From Micromussa lordhowensis (Eukaryota > Cnidaria > Anthozoa > Scleractinia > Lobophylliidae): a DNA stretch of 64,000 nucleotides. The DNA lies in assembly GCA_964020085.1 (NCBI GenBank), contig OZ026604.1:2827967-2891966 (forward strand). The letters are read 5' to 3'. Every line of letters starts with the position of its first letter. The stretch's first letter is position 1. Made by a program: the position numbers and the translations under genes. Of this stretch, positions 35,501 through 44,414 are shown in pieces. A model generated the notes under the pieces. The model was given only the letters and a program-made list of their open reading frames with translations, did not search any database and was not told the origin of the DNA.

Positions 35501-38500
35501 GACCTCATGAGTACTGCCCCCTTTTTGAGTAATGCTCCCTCTACCTCTCTCCCTTAGGATTTATATTGCCTGCCATCTTTAATTAGTATAACTAATGCTA
35601 TATATGATGGAGGTAAATATCTGTGGAGAAATGATTTCATAAAGGCCAGTTAGAATTGACCAATTAATGTTGAAAATAATCATCAAGAAGCTACATCAGA
35701 AGTTAGAGTTTATTTAATTGCTAATTGGTTACCTATGGACTGTTTCTTTAATTTTAAAACGTTTCTCTATCAGGCTACATGTAAGAGTCCCAGTCTGGCA
35801 GAGTTCATCTAAGTTCCTGTAACATTAAGCAATAGGTGTATTTTTACTTCCCCTTGGACGATGCTAGTCCATTGCAGGATTTCCCAGAGCATTAAATTTA
35901 TGTGTACCCATTAATACACCGGGGTAAAGAAAAGCACTGTGAGAGCGAAGTGTGTCTCCCAAAAACACAACACAGTGACCCTGCCAGGTCTCAAACCCGG
36001 ACAGCTCAAACCAAAGTCCAGCTTTAATTGTAGGTGTGGTTCTCTTGTAGGATTTGAGTCCTTCTACCACCATTCCCACTACACAAGATGCACCAGCAAA
36101 AGAGAATCAAGGGAGGTCAGGTACAGCATTGAGTGTTACTCAGTTGGCCAGTGGGTGGAACTCGTCTAAGGGAGGCTTATCAACCATAAACAGACAGCTT
36201 GCCACAGAATTTGCCCAACACGAACAAGTAAAAGTCACCCTCTTAGTCCCACAATTTTCCTGTTCTGAAGAAGAGAAAAGGAATGCTGAAAGCTGCAATG
36301 TTTCCATTAGAGAAGCAGAGAGACGTCCAGGCTACAATGACCCCCTTGACTGGCTGAGTTCCCCACCAGCAGACCTTACCATTGACATCATAGTGGGCCA
36401 TGGAGGGAAGCTTGGTAAACAAGCCCAATTCATCAGAGAATCTCACAAATGTAAGTGGGTCCAAGTACTTCATACTGCTCCTGAAGAACTTGCAATGCAC
36501 AAAAACTATCCAGAGGCCATATCCAAAGGCGAAGAGAAGAACAGAAATGAAATAGAATTGTGTGAATTGGCAGATGTTGTTGCAGCCGTTGGACCCAAGC
36601 TGACAGAGGCATACTCCTCTTACCTGCGCTTTTGCAAGAAACACCAAGACATCATTCAGCTGACACCTGGCACATTCAGTGAGTTTTCAGACATCACACA
36701 AGCAGCAAGTGAGCGTGACAAGTTTAAGGTGTTGACCTTTGGCCGTGGTGATCCTGAAGACTTCAGTCTGAAGGGATACGACATTGCAGCTAAAGCAATA
36801 GTTGAACTGAAAGACAGCTCATATCATCTGGTGTTTGTCGGTGCACCAGATGGGAAACAGGAGGACGTCGCTGAAAACTTGCTGCTAAGTGGAATCTCTC
36901 GAAATCAGTTGTTTGTCCGAAGATTCATCCAAAGGAAGGAAAGATTGAAAGAGTTGTTTTGTGAAGTTGACCTTGTCATCATGCCATCCAGGACAGAAGG
37001 ATTTGGATTAACTGCACTGGAGGCCTTGTCTGCTGGTCTTCCCATTCTTGTGAGTGGAAACTCGGGGTTTGGAGATACCCTGCGCACTCTACCGCTAGGC
37101 AAGCCATTTGTGGTGGATTCTGCTGACCCTAAAGAGTGGGCCAAGGCAATTAGAGCTGTACGTCTGAAAGACAGAACAGAGAGACTGCAGGAGATTCAAA
37201 GACTGCGGACATCCTATGAAGAGAAGTTCAACTGGAAGAAACAGTGTGAAGCACTTGTTGATAAGATGTGGAGTCTGGTTCATGGTAAGGCTTTGGCTTA
37301 ATTGACTTATTTTTATATCATTATGGTCAATAATTACAGTCAAACCTCTATTAAGCAGCCTTCTGTTAGTGACTCTCTGTTAAACAACCCTCCATTAAGC
37401 GGTCACCTCTATTAAGTGGATGTAGTCATCATTTGGGTTTGGCTAATTGGCTATTAACTTTATTGTAACTCACTTCTGTTAAACAGTCACCTTGTTACAT
37501 TAGGTGGTCAACCAGAGCACAGTGTTATGATCATGAAGAACTCTCGCTGGCGCTGAACCAAGTCAGTGACTTGCTTCACAAATTAAGTTATGCAACCCCA
37601 CAGATGATCATAACTGATTTTTTCTTTTTATGTTGAGTGAGATGCCAAAACTGTCAATGATCTGCCTTAAGACAGAAATGCTCGAAGCTTGACTAACGAA
37701 CAACATTACTTTAAAATCTGTTGGCTAGCTATGCATGGACTCCTTAGAACATCCAAAAAATTAAGATAATTCTATTTTGCATCACACAGTTTTTACGAAC
37801 AATAAATGTAGATTGCATGCTTACTTAATCTTTCTTGTTTAAGTTTTGCCCATAACATGCTTGATTTTGGTCACTTCTTTTAAAGGGTCAACCTCTATTA
37901 AGCAGTCACCTGGCTATTTCCTGTGTGTGACTGCTTAATAAAGGTTTGACTGTATGTTACCTTAGTAAGACTCACCTGATTTGTTTTGTGGTGTTGTTTT
38001 TTCCTGTTTGTTCATATCTGTTTCACAGCATTTCTACAGAATGATGCAGTAATCCATCTCTAGTTTTTTATCAAGAGTTATAGAACAATTGTTACTTTAA
38101 GTGGATCCAGATATGGTCTGAAGTTGGGAGGTGAGGGTGATAGGGATCTTAACAAAGATATAAAGCTTATTCTTTCTTCAAAAGGTGGTCCTTCTGAAAA
38201 GCTGGGGACTGATTCTCAGTGTGTTTTGTTACTTTCCCTCTATATTTTTTTTAGCTCTTTATCAAGTGTTTTGATGAAAGAAACTGTACCTCTCAAAAAT
38301 TGGGGTGGGACTGTTGTGGGTCAAAGTGAAGTTGCCTTGTCTTCCTATTAAAGGGGGAAGGGGCATGCAGAGATGCTAGTGGGGTGTGGGGACAGATTGA
38401 TGAATTTGATTAATTCTTTTTCATAGCTTCGGAAAAACCTGTAAGTCATGAAGCATATTCCACAAGTCAGAGTAGTGATTCTGTAGAGTCAGCAGCAACA

Positions 38501-40793
38501 CAGATCACAAGTGAATCTCCACTGCCCCCAGGTAAGCATGTAGCAACAACACTAGGATGTTGCAATATTTTTGGAGTAACATTGTTCACACTGAACTGGA
38601 ACAGGGGCAGCTGTTACTCTCAGACCTATATGAGTCTGTGGGAGCCAAAGGGTTTGACTTTTGAGCTGTTTTGGTTTGAAAGTTTGCCAGGTTTTGCCAC
38701 ATTGCTCTACAGTAAATGTTTTAACGGTAATTGAATTAAGGTTGGAATTAGGTGAAGTTCTTTTATATGCAAATCTTATACCTCTTACTAACCGAGTGTG
38801 AGGTCCGTACTGTAAGTTAAGGCCGAAGATTTTTCCCCCTTCGATTTACATGTATGGCCCAAGCGCAAAGCGCACAGGCCATAAATCGACGGGGGAAAAA
38901 TGAGGATCCGTAACTTAGTAAGATACTTATTATATCTCTACAATGTGCCTGACGGGTTTGGGAACCATTTCCATTCATGCGGAACAGCTACAAAATTCTG
39001 ATGCACCTCGAAAGCGAAAAAAAAAAAATTTTAAAAAAGTTTTTAATTCATTAGCACACTTTAATACACAATTTAGAGCAAAAGAAAGTTTTAAACTTTT
39101 ACTTGCTATAAAAGTTAAGAACACTTGGCGATAAATCACGAAACAGTTTGGCAATAAAATCAACTTTAAATTTTAGCGGGCCGTACAGGAGAATACGGCC
39201 CGCTAAATTGACCAATCACAGCGCGCATACTATCTGAGAGACGTAATAGAAAAGCTTATTTACATGAATGTATTAATCTTTTTCCATGGGACTGTGGATG
39301 TGATACTACACACTGCCATTTTCCAACTCATTTAATGGAAAATAAGAGTTTTAAAAATGAAATATTTTGGTCTCAAATAGGATTTGAAGTAACAGATGTC
39401 GCTTTCCCTTCCCACCAAAGGTTCCAGTGAGTAGCCCCTCTGCAATAACTTTAATTTATATATGTTTCTTTTTAGATCTGCTCGGGCAAATGTTCATGAA
39501 TCTTCAGCAAATGCAAGGTGATGTAAGCAAGGTCAACAGTAATACTGACCTGTCAGCAGAGTTGGAGAAGATTGCATCAGACAAAGGATTTGTGATTTCT
39601 GACAATGAAGGGTCGGGGAACTGCATGTTTTATGCACTGTCTGAACAACTAGACCTTGTGAAAGGAATCAAGATCTCGCATGGAGAATTAAGACAATCCA
39701 TAGTGCAGTACCTCAGAAAGAACCCAAAACTGGTAGGTTTAATGTTTTATTTTGTTGGTCCGGTTTAAAATATCTTAACATGTGGTTTGGGAATATTTGT
39801 TCCAAGTGATCAGACTTCAGCATTTGTGTCAGCATTTGAATTGAACTTGCAGTCTGATAAGACGGCAGAAAACTGGGCATCGTCATATACAGAGATTAGT
39901 TATCTTAAAATAATTTGCTGTGAAATAAGATTTCAACATTTGGTTCTCCATTATACAGGTAACTTTAGGGAGGGACATTTCTGTCATCACCTTGTTAAAA
40001 GTTAGTCTTTTTATTCTCCCTTCTTACAGCCTGATGGAACAGATCTGTTTAACTTCATCAATGGATATCAGTCTTGGGCTGATTATCTTACAAACATGGA
40101 GCAAGATGGCACATGGGGTGATCATGTGATTCTGTATGCGGCTGCAAACTGCTATAAAACGAACATTCAAGTGATTAGCAGTCAGTCAAATCACTGTGAC
40201 CTTACTATCAGGCCTGATGGTCATGTGATCAGCACCAACCCACTTGTGCTGGGCCATGTTCATGAAGTCCACTACGTCAGCCTGCAACCCAAACAAGGTG
40301 AGGCTTTGTGCAGCACACTGTGTTATAAGACAGTTTGTTGGTAATGTATATTATTTCAATTCATACAAGGTAAAGCTTAGTACATCGCACTGTGTACATT
40401 AAGTCTGTCATGTATAGCGTTTCCTATATTTCTCCTGGGTACTGTATGTAACCCCCCTCCCCCCCCCCCCCCCGTCTTTTTCAGAGATTGATAATTTTAT
40501 CATGATTGTAAACAAATTTGTATGTCTGCTAGGAGTGTAAAATAACTTGTTTTATACAAGGGAATTATCATTAATTTATTTAACAAATAAAGCCAAAGGC
40601 TGATGTATAATAATGGTTTTGATTGAATGCGTCTAAATATTGAAACACTGTTTTTTGTTTTCTGCATGGCTTTTCAGCTGATCAGATCTTGCAACCAAGA
40701 TCAAGAGAAAACAAGAAGTTGAAAACAACTTATAACCGCGCTTTTAAAATTGAACTGTTTTCTAAGTATTTAGCAACAGCGTTTTGCGAGTAA
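19580..40793 (+). CDS. LRR-Roc-COR-glycosyltransferase-OTU fusion protein (11 exons, about 1728 residues)
   Basis: Exons: 19580-20507, 21902-22281, 24545-25292, 30858-30954, 31525-31774, 34464-35267, 36051-37284, 38427-38531, 39476-39732, 40030-40297, 40678-40793. All introns are GT-AG and all ten junctions keep frame; the total is 5187 nt. Domain order: leucine-rich repeats (about 20-300), Roc GTPase (about 340-690), COR (about 690-1000) with a Cys/His-rich patch, a GT-B fold GT4 glycosyltransferase (about 1105-1480), a Ser/Thr-rich linker, then an OTU cysteine protease (about 1540-1690). LRR-Roc-COR proteins are cytosolic GTPase switches (Roco family, such as MFHAS1 and LRRK). Here the usual kinase is replaced by two other enzymes. 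I infer a sensor-switch-effector protein, possibly immune; the sequence does not show the ligand. There is no signal peptide or membrane segment. Large introns hold antisense transposons. The last exon is uncertain. Confidence 0.85.
20600..21485. repeat. Tandem duplication in Roco intron 1
   Basis: The block from GTGTATCTTTTAGAAGAAG to the TAAATCTAACCA motif occurs twice, offset by about 465 bases, with small indels and substitutions. Confidence 0.85.
21902..22281 (+). CDS. Roco fusion exon 2: Roc P-loop
   Basis: Residues 310-436. After a linker helix (YEKALRDGFVNVYRGR) comes the GTP-binding P-loop GQDRAGKTSL (about 346-355), then the switch I zone (STEGIEV). The acceptor is TTTTATTTTTAG; the donor GTTTGA is weak, but the frame continues cleanly into exon 3. 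Confidence 0.9.
22945..23041 (+). tRNA. tRNA(Arg)-like relic inside the transposon
   Basis: The A-box region TAGCGCAATGGATAAGG resembles tRNA-Arg, and a B-box-like GGGTTCGATACG follows at about 65 bases. The acceptor stem does not pair and the anticodon arm is lengthened, so it is a pseudogene or SINE head rather than a working tRNA. Confidence 0.4.
23940..24220. repeat. 122-bp tandem repeats (2.3 copies)
   Basis: Units start at 23940, 24062 and 24184 with TTAACGT.AAATCAACATTT and share GGCCGTTTTTGA.CTTACGCG. They are subterminal in the transposon at 22669-24496, where transposase-binding arrays often lie. Confidence 0.85.
24545..25292 (+). CDS. Roco fusion exon 3: Roc G3-G5
   Basis: Residues 437-686. 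The G3 motif DFAGQQ lies at about 525 and the G4 motif GTHADK at about 620-626. A charged, probably disordered insert precedes G3. THAD is the common Roco variant of the Ras TKxD/NKxD motif. The donor is ACAG/GTATTA, phase 1. Confidence 0.92.
25375..28000 (-). mobile_element. hAT-type transposon with broken transposase (Roco intron 3, antisense)
   Basis: The minus strand from 27826 encodes, in order, a BED/TTF-like zinc-finger segment (MLCELCIRFGK, then LLTRHAES), an RNase-H-like core (VSVLVDESTDISVTQKLVVY, then GLGSDGASVMTGHKGGVSAL, then NVHCLAHQLALC), a helical region and, near 25890-25960, the hAT dimerisation block (LAELALILLIHPADCERGFS). Stops and frameshifts break it, and a hairpin insertion splits the core at 26850-26935. 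The left end may begin with CAGTGTTCCAGCC at 25370. The right end is not resolved. Confidence 0.85.
26850..26935. repeat. Hairpin insertion within the hAT transposase
   Basis: Short ATGTACATTA repeats are followed by AATGAAGGAAAACC.AAT and its inverted copy around a 7-base loop. It separates transposase segments that are adjacent in relatives (SALMKE and NVHCLAHQ). Confidence 0.65.
28000..28830. other. Intron sequence, no gene seen
   Basis: AT-rich with a C-run (28671-28681) and subterminal GGCCAAATTGGCCC, possibly part of the hAT end. No coding evidence. Confidence 0.4.
29092..30624 (+). mobile_element. LINE insertion, chimeric (L1-like 3' end plus inverted LINE piece)
   Basis: It is flanked by a 13-bp target-site duplication ATGAGTGTGGTGC (29079-29091 and 30625-30637) and ends in an A-rich tail. 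The right part (about 29881-30260, plus) encodes the L1-type C-terminus (ICPQCLTDRHTIDHMFLHCS, FWSSFQNWW). The left part is the minus-strand C-terminus of a different LINE. The joint is at about 29880. Confidence 0.75.
29120..29882 (-). mobile_element. Inverted LINE C-terminal fragment
   Basis: The minus frame reads SVALPTFKAKLRSTLFP, then HTRLRLGFSCLREYLF and CECGLDSESVKHFFL, the typical tail of a LINE RT with a Cys-rich end. It lies wholly inside the 29092-30624 insertion. Confidence 0.75.
30858..30954 (+). CDS. Roco fusion exon 4: Roc-COR hinge
   Basis: A 97-nt exon encoding VQEGKTDDIQELRNKIMEVL, then QEPYMGEKIPVR. The YMGE.IPVRW.LFE block at the Roc/COR border continues into exon 5 through an Arg codon split by the intron. 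The intron before it is 5.6 kb and full of transposons. Confidence 0.88.
31525..31774 (+). CDS. Roco fusion exon 5: COR N-part
   Basis: Residues 718-801: WFLFEKVIEDL, then FYHGLGMIIKH and VVLKAQWLIDLLNQLI. These match the COR dimerisation domain (L.F.H..G.+.......+.L.P.WL.+.+...I). Acceptor CTTTTAG, donor GTAGGA, phase 0 at the end. Confidence 0.92.
31857..33593. mobile_element. 1.7-kb DNA transposon in Roco intron 5
   Basis: Left end TTTGAAGTGGTACTATGATC and right end GATGAAAATCGC-side inverted copy (ATCATAGTACCACTTCAAA, ending 33593) form TIRs of about 23 bp. No transposase. It contains a second foldback element. Confidence 0.7.
32030..33000. mobile_element. Foldback element with THAP-like zinc-finger coding arms
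   Basis: The arms (about 32030-32290 and 32740-33000) are inverted copies sharing ACACCGAATGCAAATATGGC. In each arm the inward strand encodes CCVSECHQK or CVSGCHQK, and the right arm's minus strand continues to ENVCSLHF. C..C and C..H are the zinc ligands of a THAP domain, found in P-element and Kolobok transposases. The protein is incomplete. Confidence 0.65.
33809..33975. mobile_element. MITE, 25-bp TIRs
   Basis: The left end CATAGACCCTTTGCATAAAT is exactly mirrored at 33956-33975, with GGYGC continuing the match. 167 bp, non-coding. Confidence 0.8.
34464..35267 (+). CDS. Roco fusion exon 6: COR C-part and Cys/His-rich patch
   Basis: Residues 802-1069: GILCMEHVDYVF, MMEQFGLIAKF and YFVPAQL (COR), then LYLHFVHGFVPHGLFSQF typical of the COR C-terminal half. 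Near the end, CPYC, HGKSSC, DDEECFHLL and LICTRKPWGEEHPV suggest a zinc-binding patch as in MFHAS1-type Roco proteins. Phase 0 at both ends, so the following enzyme exon can be appended as a module. Confidence 0.9.
35829..36022 (-). mobile_element. tRNA-derived SINE fragment
   Basis: It shares the body and B-box region of the SINE at 4256-4565 (GATGCTAGTCCATTGCAGG, AACACAACACAGTGACCCTG). It lies less than 30 bases before the acceptor of the glycosyltransferase exon and may even supply part of the polypyrimidine context. Confidence 0.65.
36051..37284 (+). CDS. Roco fusion exon 7: GT4-type glycosyltransferase domain
   Basis: Residues 1070-1481. A Ser/Thr/Pro-rich lead is followed by a complete GT-B glycosyltransferase group 1 domain in a single exon: SKGGLSTINRQLA (N-terminal GG loop), IIVGHGGKLGKQAQ, FKVLTFGRGD (start of the second Rossmann lobe), HLVFVGAP, and MPSRTEGFGLTALEALSAGL. 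The last block contains the EX7E motif of retaining GT4 enzymes (E about 1385 and 1393). The donor sugar is probably a nucleotide sugar; the acceptor is unknown. I recall GT group 1 domains fused to NACHT/NB-ARC receptors in Acropora, which would make this a second receptor type with the same enzyme. Confidence 0.93.
37337..37952. mobile_element. pogo/Tigger-like MITE
   Basis: Ends CAGTCAAACCTCTATTAAGC and GCTTAATAAAGGTTTGACTG are inverted copies, flanked by TA on both sides (37335-37336, 37953-37954). Inner copies of CCTCTATTAAG.GG occur. It lies in the intron after the glycosyltransferase exon. Confidence 0.85.
38427..38531 (+). CDS. Roco fusion exon 8: Ser/Thr-rich linker
   Basis: Thirty-five codons reading SEKPVSHEAYSTSQSSDSVE and ending PLPP; low complexity, rich in Ser, Thr and Glu. 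It is phase 1 at both ends and links the glycosyltransferase to the OTU domain. Acceptor TTTTCATAG, donor GTAAGC. Confidence 0.8.
39173..39206. repeat. GC-rich hairpin
   Basis: TTAGCGGGCCGTA, an 8-base loop and TACGGCCCGCTAA. Nearby, 38800-38930 has TTACTAACCGAGTG...ACTTAGTAAG-type partly inverted sequence, so both may belong to one degenerate MITE. Confidence 0.7.
39476..39732 (+). CDS. Roco fusion exon 9: OTU domain, catalytic cysteine
   Basis: Residues 1516-1601. SDKGFVISDNEGSGNCMFYA holds the nucleophile Cys (about 1565) of an OTU cysteine protease. The usual D-G-N-C box is S-G-N-C here. It is followed by HGELRQSIVQYLRKNP, the expected helix. OTU proteases remove ubiquitin from proteins. 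Confidence 0.92.
40030..40297 (+). CDS. Roco fusion exon 10: OTU domain, catalytic histidine
   Basis: Residues 1602-1691: WADYLTNMEQDGTWGDHVIL (the W.....WG....L.A.A block), then IQVIS and HEVHYVSLQP with the catalytic His (about 1682). Without splicing, the frame runs on to a stop at 40342-40344, followed by AATAAA at 40586-40591, so this may be the last exon of one isoform. Confidence 0.9.
40678..40793 (+). CDS. Roco fusion exon 11: possible terminal exon
   Basis: The acceptor TTTTCAG at 40671-40677 joins in phase to 38 codons ending at TAA 40791-40793, with no domain. Nearby sequence resembles repeats, so this exon could be spurious. The read-through end at 40344 is the alternative. Confidence 0.45.
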
Positions 40794-40799
40794 ACATTA

Positions 40800-41650
40800 C
40801 CCATTGAAAACAATAGAGATTGCGTGATTCAAAGTAAGCTCAGTGCCTGGAATGAAAGAGATTTTATTTCACATTCTTTGCATAGCGTGGTTGCGTGATT
40901 GGTAATCGGAGATTTTTGTTTACCAGTTGCTTGAAGGAGAATTGACCTTTCAAACGAATATATATTTGCAAGGGTTTTGACGAGTGCCGAGGTTATATTT
41001 TTCTCCCAGAAAACTCCACCATTGCTTCTGGCGAAGTAAACGCGATCTTATTTATCACTGTAAGGGCATTACAGTAAATACGGTCTGATTTATCACGGTC
41101 AGTGCATTCCATGGCTGACTACCCTCTTTAGCGCATTGAAAGTTCCCTTCGAAAGTGAACATGCAAGCAAAACGAAAATACAGCTTAACTCAAGATAATT
41201 TTAGCCTTAGTAGCCAGCAACAGGTCCTAAATTACATTCTTTATCCTTGCAAATGTCCTGACGACCACCTCAGAGAGATGTTGGCCCAATTATTTCTCCC
41301 CGACTATGAATATTCAATTCGCTAACTGATCATGAGATCATCCGCAGAGGTCTGCGTGATTCGACATTTGGCCGAGTGGGAGTTTGGGTCTGGTGACAAA
41401 AAAAAAAAATAAAAAAAAAAACCCGTGCAGAGCAAGACCCGCGCTCGGCCCATGGCCGCGCGATTAATAATGATAGAATACTGTTGATATTATAACAGGG
41501 GTTATGAAAAAATTGTGAGTAGATTGAAATAAGATGTAGATCTTTTATCCTCCACTATGTTACATAATTATGAATCAGCAGGTTTTTCTTAGTTTCTATG
41601 ATTCTCACCAAACTTCCCAAGGGAGGTTACCTGCACTCTCATCATCATAG
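40800..41650. other. Intergenic, no gene seen
   Basis: It contains an A-run (41400-41421) next to CGCGCTCGGCC, perhaps a retroposon tail. No coding evidence. Confidence 0.4.
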
Positions 41651-41653
41651 AAT

Positions 41654-42540
41654 CAGGGCTTCTGGTATTTTGCACGGTCGCAGAGCCAGAAATTTCAAGT
41701 AAATCCGCAAAATCCCGTGAAATTCAAACACATGTCGGTACAACATATTTGAAACTTCTCTTGGCTGTTGGAGCTGTTTACTTGCCGTAAACTTGCAGAT
41801 TTATGGTGAAACTACGTCACTGCAACAAGTAGACAACATCCAAAAACTACCAGGCATTTTTAGATTAATGTTGCGAAAAACTGGGCAGTAACCACAATGT
41901 AAAAAGCTTTGCCATTGGTGCATTTCTCGAGCGCATTGTTGTTAAAAGAGCGAATGATGTTCCCCAAAAGTGGCGTCACGGTCCCAGGCGTTCCTATCGT
42001 AGACCGTGGAAACTGGGGACGAGAGTACGACAGCTTTCATGCGCTTATATCCTGAACAACATAAGTTACAGAATGCCGTGTTTTGTGAGGATTATTTTGG
42101 AAAGGATTACTCCTTATACGTTCAACTCGCATACCAAAATGTCGATCTTTCTCAGAACGGATCGATCCACGAATGATATTGCCTAAAAGCCTGCCAAATT
42201 AGCAAAGTTCATGCTAGGAGTTTCGAAGATGAGGCAACCAACATGCAATTGGATAAAGAGAATACTCAACGAAGCAACTTGAACAGTAAATATCCAAGTG
42301 TAACTCTTGTGTGTTAAATAACCTGATTAATTTATTTGGTTTTACTGTGTTCAATCGGCTTACTTGTAACATACGAATTGATATTACAGTATGAAGCCCG
42401 AGTAAATGCTCTCAGCGCATCTAGTTTAACCAACGCTTTCCAGCAAAATTTGCCCAGAAAACTCTTGTGAAATCAGCCGGTTTTTACTAATCATTTTTCA
42501 GCGAATTTGACTTTTTTTCCGCGACCTACCAGAAGCCCTG
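41654..42540. mobile_element. hAT-like MITE with 6-bp duplication
   Basis: Ends CAGGGCTTCTGGTA and TACCAGAAGCCCTG are perfect inverses. TAGAAT is duplicated directly at both borders (41648-41653, 42541-42546). 887 bp, non-coding. Confidence 0.85.
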
Positions 42541-42546
42541 TAGAAT

Positions 42547-43250
42547 GATTTAATGCCTCCTTTGAAATGGACCTGAACAACAATTCGATAGCTGCTACTG
42601 GTATCTGATTATTCAGTTTTGTTTTATTCTCTTTGCAGGTTTTCAGAGAAAGCCTCATTAGAATCAAATTTTGACAATGAAGCAACTTGAAGCAAACTTC
42701 AATTTAGAAAGCATCAAAGAGTTGCAAGACAGTAGAACTACAAATATTGGTAGTAAATAGATTTCATAGTAATAAGCCAAAGGAAAGATTGTTCAGTGAA
42801 TTGCCGGTGAACATGCATTGCTCTGTTTACTGGCAACATCGCAAGGTAACACAAGAGCTTCATACTTGCAAGCATTGGTGCTAACAATTGAAAATGTAAG
42901 TTGTTTTATGATTATTTTTATTTTATAACGTGCAAGACCTAAACAAACATTAAAAAAAATTGTGTTTCTATCAAGTATTAGTATACTAGGGTTCTATCAG
43001 GAATGCCATTCTCTGATTGGTTATGCTACTCACTATCTATTCAGGTGCAGATATTGAGTAGCATAGCAGTGTGTGCATGTTGGCAAAATGGCGGCTGCTT
43101 CGGACTTTGTGTTTTTGAGGTGTCTGTGAAAAGGATTTATGATAGATAAATTGTTGTGCAACTAGCGAGACTTATGCTAAAAGCTTTGTGCAAAAAAGCT
43201 TATTGCGAATTGCTTTAGCTAATTGATTAACTTCTGCTAATTGCTCTATC
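42547..43250. other. Intergenic with an old dispersed repeat
   Basis: The part at about 42990-43090 (GTTCTATCAGGAATGCCATT, then GATTGGTTATGCTACTCA) matches 4680-4790, so an old dispersed repeat is present. No gene seen. Confidence 0.45.
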
Positions 43251-43259
43251 TACCTATCT

Positions 43260-44103
43260 AAAACAATTAGATTGTCCGCTCTTGATGTCTACGCATGATA
43301 GTTCGCTCGGACTGTGCCCTCGTCAACTATCACGCATTATAGTTCACTAAATTTTCTCTGATTCTAATTGGTTTAAATTGATCACGTGTTGCGATAGTGT
43401 TCATCCGCGGAGAGACTATCAGTCCTTATAGTTCACCACTAAATTTTTCTTTGTCGTCATTGGTCAAAACTGATCACATGGTACGATCTCGCACGGGCAC
43501 TATCTGTCAATAGAATGCACTAGGGCGACTATCAGACTATACTGCCCGCTCAGCGGAAGTGGCTCATTAAAGGCAGCTTTCTCGTAAAGTTTTCTTAAAA
43601 GAATTTATCGTCCCATGTCAAATTTAGTTAGAAGAGAGCAAGAGGAGTTTTTTTAGGATGAAGACTGCGGTAAACTACTGTACAGTAAAATGTCAAGCGG
43701 GTGCAGAGGTTTCAAGATTCAAGGTTTCCTCTTTAGAAGGTTTCTTCTTTAGAAGTCAACGGTTGACATATAAAATTGTTTATACATGTATAGATGTAAT
43801 ATCATCTGAAGAGGATACAACGGAAAATACGCCTAAGCGCTCCATAGCGGTTGGAAATTTTGATAAATAAATTCTTGTCGTTTTCAGTTTTGAGGCATGC
43901 CACTACGGGAAAATTTAGTGGTGAACAATAAAGACAATAGAGTGTTTTTGTCTCGGAACTATCGGTCTGCCCTTGGAAATTTCATTGCACTAAAACTAGC
44001 AACTTCAAACATCAAATTTCCGCGGGGCAACTATGAGCCGATAGCTCCTCGACAGAAACACTTTATCATTTAAATAGAAATCTTGAGCTCATAATCTAAT
44101 TGT
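43260..44103. mobile_element. Probable MITE with ATAGTTC subrepeats
   Basis: AAACAATTAGATT near the left and AATCTAATTGTTT near 44093 are inverted. Both halves hold clusters of ACTATC and TATAGTTCA motifs, and AAATTTAGTGGTGAAC is the inverse of GTTCACCACTAAATTT. A 70-codon ORF at 43658-43870 is not recognisable. Confidence 0.5.
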
Positions 44104-44414
44104 TTAATAGAAACATAAGTGAAAGATTAGGAGAGTGCGTTTTTGAGTTCTTTCAATCTTTCACGAGTGTTCTATAGCTCTATAGAAATACGGATAAATT
44201 TTGTTCTATTTCCTGTTGAAAACACAGCAATAAAAAGATAAGATAGTCACTTGTTTTGTTTGTTAATCTAAATTTAGATTATCTTTGCGTGCAGCACTGT
44301 TTTTGTATGATGGGACTCCCATATTAACAAAAGATGGGGGTGCTCATCAGAAATTTTGAAAACAAACGGCTAAGAGGTACAGGTGTATACAGATCCTTTT
44401 TTGTGGGCGTGGCT

